This document shows, one piece after another, positions 8,120-17,058 of a stretch of DNA of 64,000 nucleotides. The stretch is taken from assembly GCA_001029295.1 (NCBI GenBank), contig LDXJ01000057.1:124001-188000 (forward strand), read 5' to 3'. The notes beneath the pieces were generated by a model. That model saw only the letters and a program-made list of their open reading frames with translations, did not search any database and was not told where the DNA came from. The translations under genes were made by a program, and so were the position numbers. Position 1 is the first letter of the stretch; each line of letters opens with the position of its first letter. Origin of the DNA: Peptococcaceae bacterium CEB3 (GTDB lineage Bacteria > Bacillota > Desulfitobacteriia > Desulfitobacteriales > Desulfitobacteriaceae).

Positions 8120-8181
8120 TATGACCAGGTAATAAGAATCGGACCAGGGTCATGATAGTGAACTGAGACGGGTGGTGGGGC

Positions 8182-8763
8182 ATGCGCTATCGGCAAAAAG
8201 AAAGGCGGCAGGAAAACCTGCGGGACCTCATTGTCCGCAATCCGCTGCTGACTGACCGCCAATTGGCGGTGTATTTCGGGGTGAGTGTGCCGACGATCCG
8301 CTTGGACCGGGCGGAGCTGGGCATAGCGGAACTCAGGCAGCGCACCCGGGTGGTGGCGAACGAGGCCATCGAGTTAAGGGCACTGGGTCAACAGGAGATT
8401 GTGGGGAAGCTTTTGGAGCTGAAGATCGGACGCTATGGGCGCTCGGAACTCATGATCGATAAGACGATGATCCTGACTAAGGCCCAGGCTGCCCGCGGGC
8501 ACCATTTGTTCGGGCAGGCCAATTCCCTGGCGGTGGCTTTGATCGACGCCGAGGTCGCTCTGACCGGGAGCGCGGAAGTCAAATTTCTCAGACCGGTCCG
8601 GCTGAAGGAGCGAGTGGTGGCCGAAGGAAGGGTCATCAAACGAAAAAAGGATAAGTATTGGATTGAGGTGGTCTCCCGGGTTAACGGGGAGGATGTTCTG
8701 AGCGGCAAATGGATTATGTTCGGTTTTGCGGCCGCCACCGTTGCCGCGGGAGAGGAGGAATGA
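8182..8763 (+). CDS. fapR: Fatty acid biosynthesis transcriptional regulator FapR
   Basis: FapR represses phospholipid and fatty-acid genes and is released by malonyl-CoA. The 193-residue product has an N-terminal helix-turn-helix ending in the family phrase TIRLDRAELGIAELR (about residues 36-50), then a linker helix and a hot-dog effector domain with HHLFGQANSLAVA (about residues 110-122). It is first in the fapR-plsX-fab cluster, as in Bacillus, and may repress its own promoter. Confidence 0.95.
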   Translation: MRYRQKERRQENLRDLIVRNPLLTDRQLAVYFGVSVPTIRLDRAELGIAELRQRTRVVANEAIELRALGQQEIVGKLLELKIGRYGRSELMIDKTMILTKAQAARGHHLFGQANSLAVALIDAEVALTGSAEVKFLRPVRLKERVVAEGRVIKRKKDKYWIEVVSRVNGEDVLSGKWIMFGFAAATVAAGEEE

Positions 8764-8769
8764 GCAAAG

Positions 8770-9765
8770 ATGAAGATTGCGGTGGACGCCATGGGGGGAG
8801 ACCATGCCCCCGGGGAAATCGTCAAAGGGACCTGCCAGGCGGCGGAGGCTTATCCTGAACTGGAATTGATCCTGGTGGGGAGAGAAAGGGAGATCAGACC
8901 TTTTTTGCCGGGTGGTTCCCTGCCCGGGAATGTGGGCATCCGTCAAGCCGAGGAGACCGTGGCGATGGGTGAGCATCCCGCTCAAGCCGTGCGCAACAAG
9001 AAGGATTCTTCGATCGTCGTCGCAACCCGGATGGTCAGGGAGAAGGAGGCGGACGCTCTCGTCAGCGCGGGGAGCACAGGGGCGCAAATGGCGGCCTCCC
9101 TCCTGGGTCTGGGCCGGGTCAAGGGAGTGGAACGCCCGGCCATTGCGACTGTCATGCCCACCTTGGCAGGGGGGAAGCTGGTCTTGGATGTGGGCGCCAA
9201 TCCCGACGCGAAAGCGGAACACCTTCTGCAGTACGCCCGGATGGGCAGCATCTATGCCGAGAGGATTCTCGGCCTCAGAGAACCTCGCGTCGGGCTTTTG
9301 AATATCGGGGGTGAAGAAGGAAAAGGCAATGACCTGACCCAACACGCTTATCCGCTGCTCAAGGCCAGCGGGCTGAACTTCATCGGCAATATTGAGGGCC
9401 GGGATGTACCCTATGGCCGAGCGGATGTCATCGTCTGCGACGGGTTTGTCGGGAACGTCCTGCTGAAAACGGCCGAAGGATTGGCCGGTGCGCTCCTTGA
9501 GCAGATCAAAGAGAAAATCACTTCTTCGCCGTTGCGCAAATTGGGGGCTCTCCTGGTTAAACCCGGGCTGAGGGAGATCGCCCGGAGTCTGGATTATGCG
9601 GAATACGGCGGGGCGCCCCTCTTGGGGGTGAACGGGATCAGCATCATTTGTCATGGCAGCTCCAAAGCCAAAGCGATTCGCAACGCCGTCCGGGTGGCAA
9701 AAGAGTGTGTGCAGTCGCGCTTCGTGGAAGAAATCAGCCGGGCTTTGCGGCCGGCGGACCGATAG
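8770..9765 (+). CDS. plsX: Phosphate acyltransferase PlsX
   Basis: PlsX converts acyl-ACP and phosphate to acyl phosphate, the first step of the PlsX/PlsY phosphatidate route; it is a peripheral membrane enzyme. The 331-residue product starts with the hallmark MKIAVDAMGGDHAP and contains SAGSTGAQMA, LDVGANPD and CDGFVGNVLLKT motifs. It lies six bases after fapR, so the two are co-transcribed and probably translationally linked. Confidence 0.97.
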   Translation: MKIAVDAMGGDHAPGEIVKGTCQAAEAYPELELILVGREREIRPFLPGGSLPGNVGIRQAEETVAMGEHPAQAVRNKKDSSIVVATRMVREKEADALVSAGSTGAQMAASLLGLGRVKGVERPAIATVMPTLAGGKLVLDVGANPDAKAEHLLQYARMGSIYAERILGLREPRVGLLNIGGEEGKGNDLTQHAYPLLKASGLNFIGNIEGRDVPYGRADVIVCDGFVGNVLLKTAEGLAGALLEQIKEKITSSPLRKLGALLVKPGLREIARSLDYAEYGGAPLLGVNGISIICHGSSKAKAIRNAVRVAKECVQSRFVEEISRALRPADR

Positions 9766-9851
9766 TGCCGGAGGGTGATGGGGCGGGGGTCCCGTCCCGG
9801 TGGAGTGGACTGAGCCGGTGGAGTGACTAAGAAGTTATGGGGGGTTAAGTA

Positions 9852-10844
9852 ATGTACAGTGTGGGAATCGTGGGTACGGGCTCCTATGCCCCGGACCGGG
9901 TCTTGACCAATGCCGATTTGGAGAAAATGGTGGACACGAATGATGAGTGGATCACGACGCGCACCGGAATCAAAGAACGGCACATTGTGCCGGACGGGAT
10001 GCCGGTGTCCGAACTGTGCTATCAGGCGGCTCTGCGGGCGTTGGCAGCCGCACAGGTCAGGGCGGAGGAGCTCGACCTCGTCATCGTCATGACGGTGACG
10101 GGTGATTATCCGTTTCCGGCTACGGCCTGTCTGGTGGCCGAGCGCTTGGGAGCCAAACGTAGTGCGGCTTTCGATTTGGAAGCGGGCTGCAGCGGTTTTA
10201 TCTACGGCGCGGCCACGGCCAGTCAGTTTATCGCCACGGGTATGTACCGCACCGCTTTGGTGATTGGGGCGGAAACTTTGAGCAAGCTGGTCAATTGGGA
10301 GGACCGGTCGACCTGTGTCTTGTTCGGGGACGGTGCGGGGGCGGCCGTTCTGCAAAGAGTGGAGGAGGGCGCCGGTTTTCTGAGCTTCGAATTGGGGGCG
10401 GACGGAGGCGGCGGGGATCTGCTGATGCTGCCCGCGGGCGGTTCGGCCCACCCGCCGAGCGTTGAGACCCTGGCCGAAAAGATGCATACGATTCATATGG
10501 CGGGAAACGAAGTGTTTAAGTTTGCCGTCCGGATCATGGGGGAGGCGGCTCTCAAAGCTTTGGAGAAGGCCGGTTTGAGGAAAGAAGAGGTAGACCTCCT
10601 GGTGCCGCATCAGGCCAACATGCGGATTGTGGAGTCCGCCGTCAAGAGGCTGGGTATTTCTCCCGAGAAAGTCGTGATCAATTTGGATCGCTATGGCAAC
10701 ATGTCGGCGGCCTCCATTCCGGTCGCTTTGGATGAGGCTGTCAGGGGAGGCCGGGTGGCTCAAGGAGACATTCTGCTCATGGTCGCTTTCGGAGCGGGCC
10801 TGACTTGGGGAGCGGCGGTGCTCAAATGGGCGGGAAAGGAGTGA
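9852..10844 (+). CDS. fabH: 3-oxoacyl-ACP synthase III
   Basis: FabH condenses an acyl-CoA primer with malonyl-ACP to start fatty-acid chains. The 330-residue enzyme shows the active cysteine at about residue 113 in EAGCSGFIYG, the catalytic histidine in PHQAN (about residue 254) and an asparagine in the RYGNMSAAS region. It begins 86 bases after plsX, and this gap contains only a short imperfect repeat of cggtggagtg. The 3' end reaches to within five bases of fabK. Confidence 0.96.
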   Translation: MYSVGIVGTGSYAPDRVLTNADLEKMVDTNDEWITTRTGIKERHIVPDGMPVSELCYQAALRALAAAQVRAEELDLVIVMTVTGDYPFPATACLVAERLGAKRSAAFDLEAGCSGFIYGAATASQFIATGMYRTALVIGAETLSKLVNWEDRSTCVLFGDGAGAAVLQRVEEGAGFLSFELGADGGGGDLLMLPAGGSAHPPSVETLAEKMHTIHMAGNEVFKFAVRIMGEAALKALEKAGLRKEEVDLLVPHQANMRIVESAVKRLGISPEKVVINLDRYGNMSAASIPVALDEAVRGGRVAQGDILLMVAFGAGLTWGAAVLKWAGKE

Positions 10845-10849
10845 AACGG

Positions 10850-11797
10850 TTGATACGGACGAGGATCTGTGATCTGTTAAATATCGAGTATCCTGTCTTG
10901 CAGGGAGGGATGGCCTGGGTCTCCACGGGGGAGTTGGCGGCCGCGGTCTCCGAAGCCGGGGGCCTGGGTATTATCGGGGCCGGCCAGGCGCCGGCGGATT
11001 GGGTAGAGACGGAGATCGCCAAAGTCAAAAAACTCACCTCTAAGCCCTTCGGGGTCAATGTGATGCTCATGTCCCCCTTTGTTGAGGAAATCATCCGGAT
11101 CATTGTCAGGGAGCGGGTACCGGTCATCACCACCGGGGCGGGCAATCCGGGAAAATATGTACCGGCCTTAAAAGAAGTGGGAACGAAAGTCATACCTGTT
11201 ATTGCTTCCGTAGCCCTGGCCAAAAGGTTGGAAAAGGCCGGCGTTGACGCCTTAATCGCGGAGGGGATGGAGTCGGGCGGGCATGTCGGCGAGGTCTGCA
11301 CCCTGCCGCTCGTGCCTCAGGTGTTGGACGCTGTACACATTCCGGTGATTGCCGCCGGGGGAATCGCGGACGGGCGCGGTTTGCTGGCGGCCTTGGCCCT
11401 GGGGGCCGAGGGAGTTCAGATGGGCACCCGCTTCATGTGTGCCGAGGAGTGCACGGTTTCCGGCCACGTCAAAGAGAGGATTCTTAAAGCCCGGGACCGG
11501 GATACCGTGGTCACGGGACAATCGCTCGGTCATCCGGTTCGTTGTCTCGACAACCGTTTTACCAGGGAATTTGCCCGGCTGGAAGCGGAAGGACTGGCCA
11601 AAGAGGAACTGGAGAAGTTCGGTATGGGTAAACTGCGCTTGGCCATGCTGGAGGGAGATGTCGACAACGGCTCCGTCATGGCCGGTCAGGTGGCAGGCGC
11701 GGTGCGTAAGATTGAACCGGCGGCGGACATCATCCGTTCTCTGCTGGCGGAAGCGGAAGAAGCTTATGCCAAGCTTGCCGGGCGCTTTTATAGATAA
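10850..11797 (+). CDS. fabK: Enoyl-ACP reductase II FabK (FMN-dependent)
   Basis: FabK is the flavin-dependent enoyl-ACP reductase that finishes each elongation cycle; its presence usually means FabI is not the main reductase. The product (315 residues from the TTG at 10850) closely follows streptococcal FabK: YPVLQGGMAWVS, GGLGIIGAG, PFGVNVMLMSPFVEEI, AEGMESGGHVG and IPVIAAGGIADGRG, all in a TIM-barrel FMN fold. The TTG was chosen because aaaggag lies nine bases upstream and family proteins start near there; GTG at 10841 and ATG at 10805 are alternatives overlapping fabH. Confidence 0.94.
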   Translation: MIRTRICDLLNIEYPVLQGGMAWVSTGELAAAVSEAGGLGIIGAGQAPADWVETEIAKVKKLTSKPFGVNVMLMSPFVEEIIRIIVRERVPVITTGAGNPGKYVPALKEVGTKVIPVIASVALAKRLEKAGVDALIAEGMESGGHVGEVCTLPLVPQVLDAVHIPVIAAGGIADGRGLLAALALGAEGVQMGTRFMCAEECTVSGHVKERILKARDRDTVVTGQSLGHPVRCLDNRFTREFARLEAEGLAKEELEKFGMGKLRLAMLEGDVDNGSVMAGQVAGAVRKIEPAADIIRSLLAEAEEAYAKLAGRFYR

Positions 11798-11870
11798 CAT
11801 ATTTTCACAAATAACATAAAGGGACGGGAAGTCGTGTCGCCGGCAGCCGAGTTTCCGGGAATTTTAGGCA

Positions 11871-11950
11871 GAGGAGCGGCGCTATGAACGGAGGAGCGGC
11901 GCTATGAACGGAGGGGCGGTGCTTTGGACCGAGGAGTGGTGTTTTAGGCC
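11871..11950 (+). repeat. Four tandem 20-bp repeats upstream of fabD
   Basis: The unit GAGGAGCGGCGCTATGAACG (11871-11890) is repeated exactly at 11891-11910, with two diverged copies at 11911-11930 and 11931-11950. A partial fifth starts near 11951. Each copy carries a GGAGG-like stretch and two contain ATG. The array fills most of the fabK-fabD gap. Confidence 0.85.
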
Positions 11951-12007
11951 GGAGGAGCCGTGCTTGCTTGAGGCCGGAAGAGAGGTTTGAGGGTAAGGAG
12001 GAGTCTT

Positions 12008-12946
12008 ATGGGTAAGTTGGCTTGTGTGTTTCCCGGGCAAGGTTCTCAGTACGTGGGTATGGGTCGGGAACTCTTCTCTACGCCCGCGGGGCTGGAGGTC
12101 CGGAAAACCGGGCGGGAGGTATTGGGCGAGCGGTTTGTGCGCTTGATTGAGGAGGGGCCGGAAGACGAATTGCGCCGGACCGCCAATACCCAGCCCGCGC
12201 TTCTCCTGGTGAGCATCGCGGCTTGGCGGGTGTTGCGGGACGCCGGTCTCAAGGCGGACTGCCTGGCGGGGCACAGCCTGGGAGAGTACTCTGCCTATGT
12301 CGCCGCGGGCAGCATCGGGCTGGCCGAGGCCCTGCGCGTGGTGCGCAAGCGGGGGGAGCTGATGGAAGAGGCTGTCCCGGCTGGGGCGGGCGGCATGGCG
12401 GCCGTGCTCGGGCTGTCCGCCGAGGGGGTCGAGGAAGCTTGCCGCCGGGCCGAGGAGTTCGGTGAAGTGGCCCCGGCCAACTATAACTGTCCCGGTCAAA
12501 TTGTGATTTCGGGCCAGCGTGAGGCGGTGGCTCAGGCCCTGATCGAGGCCAAGGAGTTGGGTGCTAAACGGGTGATCCCTTTATCTGTCAGCGGGCCCTT
12601 CCACTCCGCCCTGATGCGGCCCGCGGCCGGGGATTTGGGCCGGGTTCTGGACGGGGTCTCTTGGCAAAGGCCTCTCTGTCCGGTCGTGGCCAATGTGGAT
12701 GCCCGGGAAACCCTGGAGATTCCCCGCCTGAGGGAGACTTTGGTCCGGCAGTTGAGTTCGGCCGTGTTGTGGGAGCAGTCGGTGCGCCATATGGTTGATT
12801 TGGGAGTCGACACTTTTCTGGAGTGCGGGCCCGGCAAGGTCTTGACCGGGCTGGCGAAAAAGATTGTCCCCGATCTTAATCTTCTCTGGGTCGAGGATGG
12901 GGTTTCGCTGGAAAAGTCACTTGCATATTTAAAGGAGAGTCGATAA
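12008..12946 (+). CDS. fabD: Malonyl-CoA:ACP transacylase
   Basis: FabD loads malonyl groups onto acyl carrier protein. The 312-residue product shows [14 protein letters not shown] near the N terminus, the nucleophile serine at about residue 90 in GHSLGEYSA, and the catalytic histidine in SGPFHSALM. The ATG at 12008 has taaggagga upstream; a TTG 21 bases earlier would be inside that ribosome site. It is followed one base later by fabG. Confidence 0.96.
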   Translation: MGKLACVFPGQGSQYVGMGRELFSTPAGLEVRKTGREVLGERFVRLIEEGPEDELRRTANTQPALLLVSIAAWRVLRDAGLKADCLAGHSLGEYSAYVAAGSIGLAEALRVVRKRGELMEEAVPAGAGGMAAVLGLSAEGVEEACRRAEEFGEVAPANYNCPGQIVISGQREAVAQALIEAKELGAKRVIPLSVSGPFHSALMRPAAGDLGRVLDGVSWQRPLCPVVANVDARETLEIPRLRETLVRQLSSAVLWEQSVRHMVDLGVDTFLECGPGKVLTGLAKKIVPDLNLLWVEDGVSLEKSLAYLKESR

Positions 12947-12947
12947 A

Positions 12948-13691
12948 ATGTTGCTGAATGAAAGCGTAGCCATCGTCACCGGAGCGGCCAGGGGGTTGGG
13001 ACGGGCTATCGCTTTGGAACTGGCCGCGGGCGGGGCCCAAGTCGTGGTCAATTATGCCGGCTCCGAGGACAAGGCTTTGCAGGTTGTGCGCGAGATTGAG
13101 GCCGCGGGGGGCCGGGGGATGGCCGTGCAGGCGGATGTGAGCCTGGCAGGGGATGTGGACCGCCTGGTGAAAACCGCCCAGGACGCTTGGGGGAAGGTGG
13201 ACATTCTGGTCAATAATGCCGGTATTGCCCGCGATAACCTGATCCTGCGCATGAAGGAAGGGGACTGGGATGCCGTCCTGGCCACCAACCTTAAGGGAGT
13301 GTTTCTCTGTACTAAGGCCGTGGCCAAAGGGATGCTGAAACGGCGTGCGGGGGTGATTGTAAATATTGCCTCGGTGGTCGGTATCTCGGGCAATGCCGGA
13401 CAAGCCAACTACGCGGCCGCCAAAGCCGGTGTCATCGGATTGACCAAGTCGGTGGCGAAGGAACTGGCGCCGAGGGGAATTCGCGTGAACGCGGTCGCGC
13501 CGGGGTATATTCTGACCGATATGACGGATATATTACCAGATGAGGTAAAAAACGGGATTGCGCAGACCATTCCCCTGGGCCGAGTAGGTGAGCCTCGGGA
13601 CGTGGCCAAAGCGGTCGCTTTTTTGGCCTCACCGGATGCGGCTTATATCACCGGGCAGACCTTGTGCGTGGACGGCGGCATGGAGATGTAG
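12948..13691 (+). CDS. fabG: 3-oxoacyl-ACP reductase FabG
   Basis: FabG is the NADPH-dependent ketoreductase of the elongation cycle, an SDR-fold enzyme. The 247 residues show the cofactor loop [10 protein letters not shown], the structural NNAG motif, and the Ser-Tyr-Lys catalytic set with the tyrosine and lysine in NYAAAKAG. The end CVDGGMEM is typical. aaaggag lies before the ATG and the gene starts one base after fabD. Confidence 0.96.
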   Translation: MLLNESVAIVTGAARGLGRAIALELAAGGAQVVVNYAGSEDKALQVVREIEAAGGRGMAVQADVSLAGDVDRLVKTAQDAWGKVDILVNNAGIARDNLILRMKEGDWDAVLATNLKGVFLCTKAVAKGMLKRRAGVIVNIASVVGISGNAGQANYAAAKAGVIGLTKSVAKELAPRGIRVNAVAPGYILTDMTDILPDEVKNGIAQTIPLGRVGEPRDVAKAVAFLASPDAAYITGQTLCVDGGMEM

Positions 13692-13730
13692 AGCCGCGGC
13701 AGAGACTGGGAGAGGAGGTGAAGATGCATC

Positions 13731-13958
13731 ATGGGAGTATTTGAGAAGGTTAAGTCCATTGTGGTCGACCAACTGGGAGTCGATGAAGACGATGTCACAC
13801 TGGAAACCTCCTTTGAAGAGTTAAATGCCGATTCGTTGGATATTGTGGAATTGATAATGGCCTTGGAAGAGGAATTTGACCTTGATATTCCGGATGAAGA
13901 GGCGGAGAAAATCCGGACCGTGGGCGACGCGGTCAAGTACATTAAAGAAAACCAGTAG
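13731..13958 (+). CDS. acpP: Acyl carrier protein
   Basis: This 75-residue acidic helical protein carries growing acyl chains on a phosphopantetheine arm. The attachment serine is residue 35 in [10 protein letters not shown]. The sequence is canonical over its whole length. A strong site (gagaggaggtg) precedes the start. It lies between fabG and a terminator, consistent with its need for high expression. Confidence 0.97.
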   Translation: MGVFEKVKSIVVDQLGVDEDDVTLETSFEELNADSLDIVELIMALEEEFDLDIPDEEAEKIRTVGDAVKYIKENQ

Positions 13959-13967
13959 ACAGTGGGG

Positions 13968-13996
13968 GTCCCGTAGCAACTGCGGGACTTTCTTTT
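13968..13996 (+). terminator. Terminator after acpP, possibly partial
   Basis: GTCCCGTA and TGCGGGAC pair (one G-U) around a 5-base loop, followed by TTTCTTTT. It lies inside the fatty-acid cluster, so it may set acpP mRNA level while allowing read-through to the FabK-like gene and fabF. Confidence 0.75.
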
Positions 13997-14087
13997 AGGG
14001 GATTCTCTTGCTTATGTGGGGGGTTGGAGAACGGGGCTGAAAAGGACCGGGTGTATCGGAGTAAAGATTTATTGGGGAGGATATATT

Positions 14088-15032
14088 GTGCAAATACCCG
14101 AGCTCCGTATAAAAAATTTGGTGGCGAAGATTCCCATTATCCAGGGTGGAATGGCAGTGCGGATTTCCCTGGCACCTTTGGCGGCCGCGGTGGCGGAAGA
14201 GGGAGGAATCGGGCTTATCGCGGGCAGTGGGATGTCTGTGCCCGAATTGCGTTCTGAGATCAGGGAAGCCAGACGGCGCACCAGCGGAATTATCGGAGTT
14301 AACATTATGTTTGCCGTACGGGAATTTGCCCTGTTGGCCAAAGCCGCCCTGGAGGAAAAGATCGACCTTCTGGTATCCGGAGCGGGTTTTTCGCGGGACA
14401 TGTTTGCTTGGGGTGAGGAAACGCAAACGGCGGTGGTTCCCATTGTCGCGAGTGCCAAGCTGGGCAGGCTGGCTGAGAAATTGGGGGCGGCGGCGGTCAT
14501 TGTCGAAGGGAATGAGGCCGGCGGACACTTGGGCACCGAACGCTCCATGCGGGCGATTCTGCCCGAGGTGAAAGAGGCCGTCCACATTCCGGTCATAGGG
14601 GCCGGAGGGGTCGTGGACGGCCGGGGTGTTGTGGAGGCGCTCAGGCTGGGGGCGGACGGGGTTCAGATGGGAACTCGCTTTGCCTTGAGTGAAGAAAGCA
14701 GCGCGGCTTTAGAGTATAAGGAATACCTGTTGGGAGCGGAGCAAGAGGACATGGTGATTATCCACAGTCCGGTGGGCTTGCCGGGAAGGGGTATCCGCAA
14801 TCCCTTCACAGATTCCTTAACGCGTGGGGATGATGTCAAGCCACAGCACTGTATAGGCTGTCTAAAAAAATGTGAAGGAAATTTCTGCATTATAACGCGT
14901 CTCATGCAGGCCCAGCGGGGGGATTTGCGCGAGGGACTCGTTTTTGCCGGGTCAAAGTTTTACGAGATTAAGGAAGTCCTGTCCGTGCATGAGATTTTTG
15001 ATAACATCAAGAAAGAAATACTCCAGGCGTAA
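14088..15032 (+). CDS. FabK/nitronate monooxygenase-like flavoprotein with Cys cluster
   Basis: This 314-residue TIM-barrel flavoprotein of the 2-nitropropane dioxygenase/FabK superfamily shows IPIIQGGMAVRIS, EGNEAGGHLGT and IPVIGAGGVVDGRG (FMN phosphate site). It differs from the fabK at 10850 in a C-terminal segment CIGCLKKCEGNFC (about residues 263-275), four cysteines that could hold a metal or Fe-S cluster. Its place between acpP and fabF suggests a role in fatty-acid metabolism, such as a second reductase or an acyl-chain modifying enzyme, but the reaction is not known. The GTG at 14088 has ggggagg seven bases upstream. Confidence 0.83.
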   Translation: MQIPELRIKNLVAKIPIIQGGMAVRISLAPLAAAVAEEGGIGLIAGSGMSVPELRSEIREARRRTSGIIGVNIMFAVREFALLAKAALEEKIDLLVSGAGFSRDMFAWGEETQTAVVPIVASAKLGRLAEKLGAAAVIVEGNEAGGHLGTERSMRAILPEVKEAVHIPVIGAGGVVDGRGVVEALRLGADGVQMGTRFALSEESSAALEYKEYLLGAEQEDMVIIHSPVGLPGRGIRNPFTDSLTRGDDVKPQHCIGCLKKCEGNFCIITRLMQAQRGDLREGLVFAGSKFYEIKEVLSVHEIFDNIKKEILQA

Positions 15033-15046
15033 AAGGAGATGGTTCT

Positions 15047-16291
15047 ATGAGAAGGCGTGCCGTCATCACCGGGATGGGGGTTATTTCACCTATAGGCAAC
15101 AGTCTTGAGGAATTTTGGAGCGGTCTGGTTGAGGGCAAATCAGGCATCGGCTCGGTAACGCGTTTTGATGTCAGTTCTTTGCCCACCCAGGTGGCCGGGG
15201 AAGTGAAGGATTTCCAACCGGAAAATTGGCTGGACCGCAAGGAGAGCCGGCATATGGACCGCTTTGCCCAGTTTGCCGTGGCGGCCGCCAAGATGGCCCT
15301 CAAAGACGCAGACCTCGCGCCGGAGCGGTTGGACAAAGAGCGGGCGGGCGCCGTGCTGGGCTGTGGCATCGGCGGTGTGATTACGTTCGAGGAACAGAAA
15401 GAAGTATTGATGAAGAAAGGTCCGGGTCGGGTCAGCCCTTTTTTCGTGCCGATGCTGATCAGCAATATGGCGGCCGGGCATTTGTCTCTGGCGTTTGGCC
15501 TGCGGGGGCCCAGCCTGACTGTCGTCACAGCCTGCGCTTCAGCCACGAACGCCATAGGGGAGGCCTTGCGTATCATTCAGCGGGGTGAAGCGGACGTCGT
15601 GCTCTGCGGGGGAACCGAGGCTCCGATCACGGAACTGGCTTTCGCCGGGTTTTGTTCCATGAAAGCGATGTCCACGGAAAAGGGAAACCCGGCCGGAGTC
15701 TGCCGCCCGTTTGATAAGCGCAGGAGCGGCTTTGTCATCGGCGAAGGGGCCGGAATCCTGGTTTTGGAGGCGGAGGAACATGCCGAAGCGCGCCGGGCGC
15801 GGGTTTATGCCGAACTTTGCGGCTACGGAAGTTCTTCAGATGCCTATCATATCACCGCACCGGCACCGGGCGGGACGGGTGCCGCCAAAGCCATGGCCCT
15901 GGCTCTGCAAGACGCGGAACTCAGCGCGCGGGAGGTCGATTATATCAACGCTCACGGTACGGGGACAGATGCCAACGACTTAACCGAGACCCAAGCGATT
16001 AAGTCTGTCTTCGGCGCGTCCGCTTACTCCGTTCCGGTCAGTTCCAGCAAATCCATGACAGGGCATCTTATGGGAGCTACGGGGGCGGTCGAAGCCATCG
16101 CTTCCGCTTTGGTCATTGAGCGGGGCACCATTCCGCCCACCATTAATTACGGAGAACCCGATCCGGAATGCGATCTTGACTATGTTCCGAATGTCGCCCG
16201 CGTGAAGAAAGTGGCGGTGGCCATGTCTAACACGTTCGGTTTCGGCGGGCACAACGCGACGATAGTTCTGAGAAAGTTTGCCCAAAGGTGA
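15047..16291 (+). CDS. fabF: 3-oxoacyl-ACP synthase II
   Basis: FabF elongates acyl-ACP with malonyl-ACP and shapes the response of chain composition to temperature. The 414-residue product has the active cysteine at residue 163 (TACASATNAIG), the two catalytic histidines in NAHGTGTDAND and SMTGHLMGATG, and the C-terminal NTFGFGGHNAT glycine loop. It ends by touching rnc, so the two are coupled. Confidence 0.97.
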   Translation: MRRRAVITGMGVISPIGNSLEEFWSGLVEGKSGIGSVTRFDVSSLPTQVAGEVKDFQPENWLDRKESRHMDRFAQFAVAAAKMALKDADLAPERLDKERAGAVLGCGIGGVITFEEQKEVLMKKGPGRVSPFFVPMLISNMAAGHLSLAFGLRGPSLTVVTACASATNAIGEALRIIQRGEADVVLCGGTEAPITELAFAGFCSMKAMSTEKGNPAGVCRPFDKRRSGFVIGEGAGILVLEAEEHAEARRARVYAELCGYGSSSDAYHITAPAPGGTGAAKAMALALQDAELSAREVDYINAHGTGTDANDLTETQAIKSVFGASAYSVPVSSSKSMTGHLMGATGAVEAIASALVIERGTIPPTINYGEPDPECDLDYVPNVARVKKVAVAMSNTFGFGGHNATIVLRKFAQR

Positions 16292-16296
16292 GGGTG

Positions 16297-17058
16297 ATGA
16301 GGATTAACACAAAACGGAATAAGAACGCGAAGCTAAAGAGAAGCGCCGGGGGGCACAAAAGGAAAGAAGCAGGTTCCGGTCTGACCCGGAGGCTGGATTT
16401 GGGTATGCCGCCCAGCCACCTTTTGACGATGGCTTTGACTCACCCGTCTTACCTGTTTGAAAATCCGCGGGCGGGGGCGGAAAACAATCAGCGGTTGGAG
16501 TTTTTGGGAGACGCCGTTCTTGACTTTGTGATCGGGGAGTATCTGTACTTGACCTATCCGGAACGTCCGGAAGGTGAACTTACCAAGATGAGGGCGGCCG
16601 TAGTGAACGAAGGCACTCTGGCCCGCAAGGCGAGGGAGATTGAACTGGGGCAGGAATTGCTCTTGGGCCACGGTGAGGAGGTCTCCGGCGGGCGGGACCG
16701 CCCTTCTATTTTGGCGGACGCCTGGGAAGCGGTGATTGGGGCCGTCTATTTACAATACGGTTTTGCGGAAGTCAGGCGCGTCATTCTCCAGATGTTGAAG
16801 CCGGCCATCGAAGAAGTCGCTTCCGGGAATTATGGTGATTACAAGACGGAGTTACAGGAAAAGGCCCAACGGGAAGAGAATGAAGTGAGCTACCGTATTT
16901 TGGCCGAAGAGGGACCGGATCATGATAAGCGTTTCACGGCCGGGGTCTTTCTGCAGGGAAAAATTATGGGCCGGGGCAGGGGCCGGACGAAAAAAGAGGC
17001 GGAGCAAAACGCGGCCCAACAGGTGCTGGAACATTGGGGGGAGGAAGGTGATGACTGA
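16297..17058 (+). CDS. rnc: Ribonuclease III
   Basis: RNase III cuts double-stranded RNA, maturing rRNA and controlling structured mRNAs. The 253-residue product has the catalytic signature NQRLEFLGDAVLDFVIGEY (about residues 60-78), a second metal-binding block ADAWEAVIGAVYLQYG, and a C-terminal dsRNA-binding domain starting YGDYKTELQEKAQ. A basic N-terminal extension of about 30 residues precedes the core. ATG 16297 follows aaaggtgagg; an overlapping GTG at 16288 would add three residues. rnc and smc overlap by eight bases. Confidence 0.95.
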   Translation: MRINTKRNKNAKLKRSAGGHKRKEAGSGLTRRLDLGMPPSHLLTMALTHPSYLFENPRAGAENNQRLEFLGDAVLDFVIGEYLYLTYPERPEGELTKMRAAVVNEGTLARKAREIELGQELLLGHGEEVSGGRDRPSILADAWEAVIGAVYLQYGFAEVRRVILQMLKPAIEEVASGNYGDYKTELQEKAQREENEVSYRILAEEGPDHDKRFTAGVFLQGKIMGRGRGRTKKEAEQNAAQQVLEHWGEEGDD

